From: JASGCL01 sp965203915
GTDB taxonomy: Bacteria; Pseudomonadota; Alphaproteobacteria; JASGCL01
Assembly (NCBI GenBank): GCA_965203915.1
Contig: OZ241918.1
Span: forward strand, 868,001 to 932,000
DNA length: 64,000 bases
Direction of reading: 5' to 3'
A model generated the notes under the pieces. The model saw nothing but the letters and a program-made list of their open reading frames with translations, had not been told where the DNA came from and searched no databases. Below, piece after piece: positions 59,915-64,000 of this stretch. The position numbers and the translations under genes are program-made. Numbering within the stretch: position 1 is the stretch's first letter; every line of letters starts with the position of its first letter.

Positions 59915-61423
59915 CTACCGACTCAAATATAAAAAATTGTTTTTCATTTTGCGGCGCATGACGGATGATGGAATGGAAAGGGATTCGCGATATTTTGCCA
60001 CGGTGCGGCGTGCGACCTGGAACCCAATTTCTTTTAAATTTTCAACAATAACATCGTCTGACAAAATTTTGTCGGGGGTTTCGGCGGCGATGATATTTTT
60101 TATATAATGGCGAACAACCTCCGCCGATACGGGGTTGTCTTTGTCGCTGCCTTCCAATGCTTGGGTAAAGAAAAATTTCATTTCAAACATGCCGCGCGGC
60201 GTTGCCATGTATTTGTTGGTGGTAACGCGGCTAACCGTGCTTTCGTGCATTTCAATCGCCGAAGCAATGTCGCGCAAAATAAGCGGTTTTAGGTTTTCGA
60301 TACCGTAATCAAAAAAGTTTTTCTGCTTCTCAATAATTTTGCTGGCAACTTTTAAAATTGTTTCTTGCCGCTGTTCCAAACTTTTTATCAGCCATTTTGC
60401 CGCATAAAATTTTTCGGCTATAAATTGCCTGTCTTTTTTTAATAAAGAACGTGATTGGGTATAATGTTGATAATTTTTTTCATGAAGGATAGCACGCGGG
60501 CTGGCGCGGCTGTTTAATTCGGCTTGCCATTCGCCCAAAGAATTTTTAAACACCACAACATCGGGTTCGATGGCGATGGGTGCTTGGAATTGATAGGCCA
60601 ATCCAGGCTTGGGGTCTTGTGCCCTGATGATGGTAATCAACGGCTTGATAGCATCGGAGGTTAGCCCAGTTCTTTCCAATAATTTTTTTTCATCGCCCGA
60701 TATAAAACAATCAAGGTTATCAAGCAGGCACCGCATGTTGTCGCTAAGCAGATCTTTGTCGCGCAATTGAATCATCAAACATTCGCGCAAATTGCGACAA
60801 AATATCCCCGCGGGTTCAAGGGTTTGCAATTTGTGTAAAACCTCTTCCACCTTCGCGCTGGTTACCCCGAGGGAAGTCAGGTCCTGCTGCCAATTGCTGG
60901 ACAACCAACCCGTTTCTTCCAACAACCCCAAAAACACCAGGGCAATTTTGTAATCGGGGCTATTTTTAGAAAACAAAATATCTATTTGATTCATCAAATG
61001 CCCCTGCAACGATTCTTGCCCCGCAACGCGCGCTATGGCGTCGTTATCACCATCGTTGTTAAATGACCCCGAACCTTTCAAACTATGGTCATTTTGATAA
61101 AAATTTTGTTCGGCATCCTGTTCTTGATTTGATGGGGCAGGGGGGCTCGCGCCATCGGCTACCCCATGACCATCCTTGCTACCGTCCGAAACATGGGGGT
61201 TATTATTTTCGGTAGATTGACTTGCCGCCGCGTTGCCCGTCCCCGCCTGCTCCGCCTGGCTATCGGTGCTTAATTCCAGCAAAGGATTTTTTTCTATTTC
61301 TTTTAATAAAAATTCGGTCAACTGGTCGCCGCTATATTGTAATAATTTGATGGCCTGTTGCAACTGCGGCGTCATCACCAAATTATTGCTGGTGACCAGG
61401 TCGAGTTTTATTTTTTGATTCAT
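59915..61423 (-). CDS. rpoN: RNA polymerase sigma-54 factor
   Basis: RpoN directs RNA polymerase to -24/-12 promoters that need enhancer-binding activators. The 502-residue protein has the glutamine-rich region I (MTPQLQQAIKLLQYSGDQL..FL near residue 17), an acidic Asn/Ser-rich region II, the core-binding region III, and the RpoN box ARRTVAKYRESL near residue 475. The sequence is complete. It lies 27 bp after lptB. The hpf and ptsN genes that normally follow rpoN are absent; a GIY-YIG gene on the other strand comes next. Confidence 0.96.
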   Translation of the reverse strand: MNQKIKLDLVTSNNLVMTPQLQQAIKLLQYSGDQLTEFLLKEIEKNPLLELSTDSQAEQAGTGNAAASQSTENNNPHVSDGSKDGHGVADGASPPAPSNQEQDAEQNFYQNDHSLKGSGSFNNDGDNDAIARVAGQESLQGHLMNQIDILFSKNSPDYKIALVFLGLLEETGWLSSNWQQDLTSLGVTSAKVEEVLHKLQTLEPAGIFCRNLRECLMIQLRDKDLLSDNMRCLLDNLDCFISGDEKKLLERTGLTSDAIKPLITIIRAQDPKPGLAYQFQAPIAIEPDVVVFKNSLGEWQAELNSRASPRAILHEKNYQHYTQSRSLLKKDRQFIAEKFYAAKWLIKSLEQRQETILKVASKIIEKQKNFFDYGIENLKPLILRDIASAIEMHESTVSRVTTNKYMATPRGMFEMKFFFTQALEGSDKDNPVSAEVVRHYIKNIIAAETPDKILSDDVIVENLKEIGFQVARRTVAKYRESLSIPSSVMRRKMKNNFLYLSR

Positions 61424-61450
61424 AAAGAAATGTTCCCCGTTAATCTTTTA

Positions 61451-62200
61451 TTAATTGATGGTGCCCGCGGTTAATTCTTGGGTGACTTCCTCACCCAAAT
61501 ATAATTCGCGCGCCAAGGGGTTGTTGATAATATCTTTGGGTGAACCATCGGCAATAATTTTGCCATCATGAATAATATAGGCGCGTTCCACAATACGTAA
61601 TGTTTCGCGCACATTATGGTCGGTAATAAGCACGCCAATGCCGCGTTTCGCCAAATTCTTCACCAACAACCTGACATCGCGAATCGCCAGGGGGTCGACA
61701 CCCGCAAAGGGTTCATCCAACAACAAAAAGGTCGGGAAGGAGCATAGGGCGCGGGCAATTTCTAAACGGCGGCGTTCCCCGCCCGATAAGGTAACGGCCT
61801 CGGCGTTCCTGCGTTCTACCAAATGAAAATCTTTGAGCAATTGTTCGCTATAAGATTCGATGTCGTCTTGCCGTTTCATTTTTATTTCCAACACCGCCTG
61901 CAAATTTTCCTTAACGGTTAAACCGCGAAAGATAGACGGTTCTTGCGGTAAATAAGACAAACCAAGTCGCGCCCGCCGATAAACGGGCATGTGTGATATA
62001 TCAACATCGCCAATAAAAATATGCCCACTGTTGATAGGCAACAAACCCAAAATGCCATAAAACAGGGTGGTTTTTCCCGCGCCATTGGGGCCCAGCAAGC
62101 CGACAACTTCGCCCGCCTGCAGTGAAAGCGAAACATCGTTCACCACGGCGCGCTTGCCAATGGTTTTTTTTATATGTTCGATACGCAATATTTCTGTCAT
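61451..62200 (-). CDS. lptB: LPS export ABC transporter ATP-binding protein LptB
   Basis: LptB powers lipopolysaccharide extraction from the inner membrane with LptFG. The 249-residue ATPase has Walker A GPNGAGKTT near residue 38, the LSYLPQEPSIFRGLTVKENL segment near residue 75 that is typical of LptB, signature LSGGERRRLEIARAL near residue 138, Walker B FLLLDEPFAGVDP, and switch ITDHNVRETL. It is upstream of rpoN on the same strand, as in many proteobacteria, but lptA and lptC are not upstream; tRNA-Asp and rlmN are. Confidence 0.95.
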   Translation of the reverse strand: MTEILRIEHIKKTIGKRAVVNDVSLSLQAGEVVGLLGPNGAGKTTLFYGILGLLPINSGHIFIGDVDISHMPVYRRARLGLSYLPQEPSIFRGLTVKENLQAVLEIKMKRQDDIESYSEQLLKDFHLVERRNAEAVTLSGGERRRLEIARALCSFPTFLLLDEPFAGVDPLAIRDVRLLVKNLAKRGIGVLITDHNVRETLRIVERAYIIHDGKIIADGSPKDIINNPLARELYLGEEVTQELTAGTIN

Positions 62201-62304
62201 GATTGTTAATTATTTATCAGCCATGATTCTTGCGCTGATTCGCTGCTTGATGCAACCCATCCCGCCACAGAAACTATCTGATAATAAAAAAATGTTATTA
62301 AAAC

Positions 62305-62333
62305 TTGACATCGTTTTATGGGCGGTTTATGGG
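62305..62333 (+). promoter_or_regulatory. possible sigma-70 promoter of tRNA-Asp
   Basis: A perfect TTGACA (62305-62310), a 17-bp spacer and TATGGG (62328-62333) form a partial match. Transcription would start near 62340, about 80 bases before the tRNA, a normal leader length for a tRNA gene. The rest of the 62201-62420 gap is unremarkable. Confidence 0.4.
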
Positions 62334-62420
62334 TGAGCATAAGTGGCATAGGATACAATATTGCCATCGGGTGGGGCAAAAACCTCGTTTTTAAAACCGA
62401 TGACAAGAAATATAAATGAT

Positions 62421-62497
62421 GGTGGAGTAGTTCAGTTGGTTAGAACATCGGCCTGTCACGCCGAAGGTCGCGGGTTCGAGCCCCGTCTCCATCGCCA
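62421..62497 (+). tRNA. tRNA-Asp (anticodon GTC)
   Basis: The 77-nt sequence folds as a class I tRNA. The acceptor stem GGTGGAG pairs with CTCCATC, with one G2-U71 wobble. The D-arm GTTCAGTTGGTTAGAAC, the anticodon arm CGGCCTGTCACGCCG giving anticodon GTC, and the T-arm GCGGGTTCGAGCCCCGT are all present. The discriminator is G and the CCA end is encoded. The rlmN gene begins 63 bp downstream. Confidence 0.97.
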
Positions 62498-62560
62498 CTT
62501 CTTTGCATAATATTTCCCCCGCCATTCCGCCGCACAAACATAAGGATTAAAACATAAGCC

Positions 62561-63730
62561 ATGATTGCCCCCGATGCTCCCCCTACCAAAATCAACCTGT
62601 TGGGTATGAACCTGGCGCAGGTAGAAAAAATAATGTCGGATATGGGGCAGGGTAAATTTCGTGCCAAGCAACTTTATCAATGGCTTTATCAACGCTCCGC
62701 CGATTCAATCGATGCCATGACCGATTTGTCAAAGGATCTGCGTGAGGAATTAAAAAAAAACTATTGCCTTATCTATCCCCATATCAACAATCACCAAGTT
62801 TCCAGCGACGGCACGGAAAAATGGTTATTCTCTTTTGGCACCAACCAAGAAATAGAAACGGTGTTTATTAAAAAAAGTGGGCCATACGAAGAATCGGGAA
62901 CATTATGTATTTCATCGCAAATTGGCTGCACCCTCAATTGTCATTTTTGCCACACGGGGACTCAAAATTTGGTGCGCAATTTAACGGCGGGAGAAATCTT
63001 ATCGCAAATTTTAATGGCAAAAAGGCAGGTTGGCGACACCGACCCGCAAATTCGCAAAATTACCAATATCGTTTTTATGGGTATGGGCGAACCGCTTTAT
63101 AATACCGACGAAGTTATCAAGGCGATTAAAATAATGCTCGATACCCAAGCCCTGGGGTTTTCGCGGCGCAAGGTAACGGTTTCGACATCGGGCATTGCCA
63201 CCGACATAGTGCGGGTTGGCGAAGAAACCATGGTCAATTTGGCTATATCGCTTCATGCCGCGACCGATGAATTGCGCAGCCTTATCATGCCCATCAATAA
63301 GAAATATCCGCTGCAGCAGTTAATTTCCGCGGTTCGGCAATATCCCGCTATCTATCACGCCGATATAAAATATTACGACAAACGGGGCGCGGGGCGCGGG
63401 CGGGGGGAATTGATAGGCGATTACCAAGGTCGCCGTGTAACATGGCAATATGTTATGATAAAGGACGTGAATGATAAGCCGAGCGACGCCCATGCCCTGA
63501 TAAATTTAATCAAAGATATTCCCTCGAAGATAAATATCATACCATTTAACCCATGGCAGGGGTGCGATTATGAATGTTCGAGCGAGGAAACCATCGATAT
63601 TTTTTCTGCCATCGTGCGCGGTGCGGGTTATGCGGTGCCAACGCGGCGACCCCGCGGGCGCGATATTTCGGCGGCCTGTGGGCAATTAAAGTCTGAAAGT
63701 TTGAAGATAAGGGCGTCGCAACGCCAATAA
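62561..63730 (+). CDS. rlmN: Dual-specificity RNA methyltransferase RlmN
   Basis: RlmN methylates C2 of A2503 in 23S rRNA and A37 in some tRNAs, using radical-SAM chemistry. The 389-residue protein has the radical-SAM cluster motif CTLNCHFCHTGTQ near residue 126, the NIVFMGMGEPLYN segment near residue 167, the VTVSTSGIA segment near residue 205, and the methyl-carrying C-terminal cysteine in SAACGQLK near residue 375. The N-terminal GKFRAKQLYQWLYQR segment matches as well. The frame is complete. Confidence 0.96.
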   Translation: MIAPDAPPTKINLLGMNLAQVEKIMSDMGQGKFRAKQLYQWLYQRSADSIDAMTDLSKDLREELKKNYCLIYPHINNHQVSSDGTEKWLFSFGTNQEIETVFIKKSGPYEESGTLCISSQIGCTLNCHFCHTGTQNLVRNLTAGEILSQILMAKRQVGDTDPQIRKITNIVFMGMGEPLYNTDEVIKAIKIMLDTQALGFSRRKVTVSTSGIATDIVRVGEETMVNLAISLHAATDELRSLIMPINKKYPLQQLISAVRQYPAIYHADIKYYDKRGAGRGRGELIGDYQGRRVTWQYVMIKDVNDKPSDAHALINLIKDIPSKINIIPFNPWQGCDYECSSEETIDIFSAIVRGAGYAVPTRRPRGRDISAACGQLKSESLKIRASQRQ

Positions 63731-63757
63731 TTGATTGCTAAACCGTGGTTGAAGGAC

Positions 63758-64000
63758 TTAGCTACGAACCCGAAAGTTTTTAAATTGCCAGGGATCGTCG
63801 TCGTCTCTATCCTCGGGGAATAATTTGCGGCGATCTTTCAACGGCGTCCAGTCGCTATATTCGCCAACCATGTCGCCCAAATAGGGTAAGCAAATCGCAA
63901 GTATTTCATCAAACGGCAATTCGTCAGAATCCAAAATACCCTTGTTGGGGTTGTTGATGGCCCAAATGATTCCCGCCAAAACGGGGGAGGTTACTTGCAA
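63758..64000 (-). CDS. Homospermidine synthase, C-terminal end (5' part outside window)
   Basis: The last 80 residues of a larger protein, reading in from the right-hand edge. They match the C-terminus of bacterial homospermidine synthase, which joins two putrescines with NAD+: the TSPVLAGIIWAINNPNKGI segment, DELPFDEILAICLPYLG, the Y.DWTPL segment near residue 48, and the DPWQF.N end. Homospermidine synthase is common in alphaproteobacteria. The active site lies outside the window. Confidence 0.85.
   Translation of the reverse strand: MQVTSPVLAGIIWAINNPNKGILDSDELPFDEILAICLPYLGDMVGEYSDWTPLKDRRKLFPEDRDDDDPWQFKNFRVRS

Noticed and set aside
1..64000. CRISPR array, prophage, insertion sequence or rRNA
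   Set aside because: No regularly spaced direct repeats, transposase, integrase or phage structural gene, and no rRNA sequence was found on either strand.

Overview
The window is one contiguous piece of an alphaproteobacterial chromosome that I could not assign to a named species. The evidence for the class is gene order and content: ybgC-tolQRAB, tsaD back-to-back with hemC-hemD, an SRP RNA gene ahead of dnaX-ybaB-recR, pyrF-trpF, psd-pssA, lptB-rpoN, an FYDLN-acid protein, ETF-ubiquinone oxidoreductase, and a homospermidine synthase end. By eye the GC content is in the mid-40s per cent, and TTG is a very common leucine codon. TGA, TAA and TAG all act as stops, so the standard bacterial code applies. 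Coding density is high and most operons are short. I see no insertion sequence, prophage or CRISPR array.

Layout. 1-2156: the end of moaA and two AT-rich polytopic membrane proteins. 2170-6978: dnaQ and the Tol envelope operon (no pal). 7207-8709: a large unrecognised acidic protein. 8759-18257: secG, gpsA, tsaD, hemC, hemD, a CCA-adding-enzyme homologue, a RodZ-like protein, aroA and an FYDLN-acid protein. 18352-20672: a YnjC/YnjD-like ABC importer without a binding protein. 20705-24869: a glycan cluster (GT2, UDP-galactopyranose mutase, a putative glycosyltransferase, a GT10 fucosyltransferase-like enzyme). 24960-29630: an A-type Fe-S carrier, recR-ybaB-dnaX-ffs and hemW. 29902-34084: an HTH regulator and a BMP-type nucleoside ABC importer with an eroded ATPase. 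34131-41639: serine protease, GST, pyrF-trpF, ahcY, tsaE and phospholipid synthesis. 41732-46873: MOSC protein, apaG, bcp, an AsmA-like giant, tRNA-Ser and rpiB. 46870-49811: galE and a glycan/lipid ABC exporter. 49881-58796: ETF-QO, a degenerate uracil-DNA-glycosylase homologue, GNAT, DedA, lexA, acetoacetyl-CoA synthetase, dapE and dapD. 58893-59900: an AT-rich, apparently acquired GIY-YIG nuclease. 59915-64000: rpoN, lptB, tRNA-Asp, rlmN and the homospermidine synthase end.

How genes fit together. GalE (46.9 kb) and Glf (21.9 kb) together would supply UDP-galactofuranose. The glycosyltransferases at 20.7-24.9 kb could use it, and the exporter at 48 kb could move a lipid-linked glycan. YbgC-TolQRAB, the AsmA-like protein and LptB point to a normal Gram-negative outer membrane. 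PssA, Psd and a second CDP-alcohol transferase make phospholipids.

Most notable observations: (1) dnaX carries a clear candidate programmed -1 frameshift site (A AAA AAT, immediate TAA in the -1 frame, 8-nt spacer, 11-bp hairpin), which would make a 417-residue gamma form; (2) the GIY-YIG gene looks like a nuclease fused to a possible PUA-like reader domain and replaces hpf/ptsN after rpoN; (3) an HTH regulator with a perfect 12-bp inverted repeat in its leader precedes a BMP-type ABC importer whose two ATPase domains have lost key motifs; (4) several housekeeping enzymes lack a conserved catalytic residue (CCA enzyme, uracil-DNA glycosylase homologue, Bcp); (5) short tandem repeats of 12-23 bp recur in and between genes.
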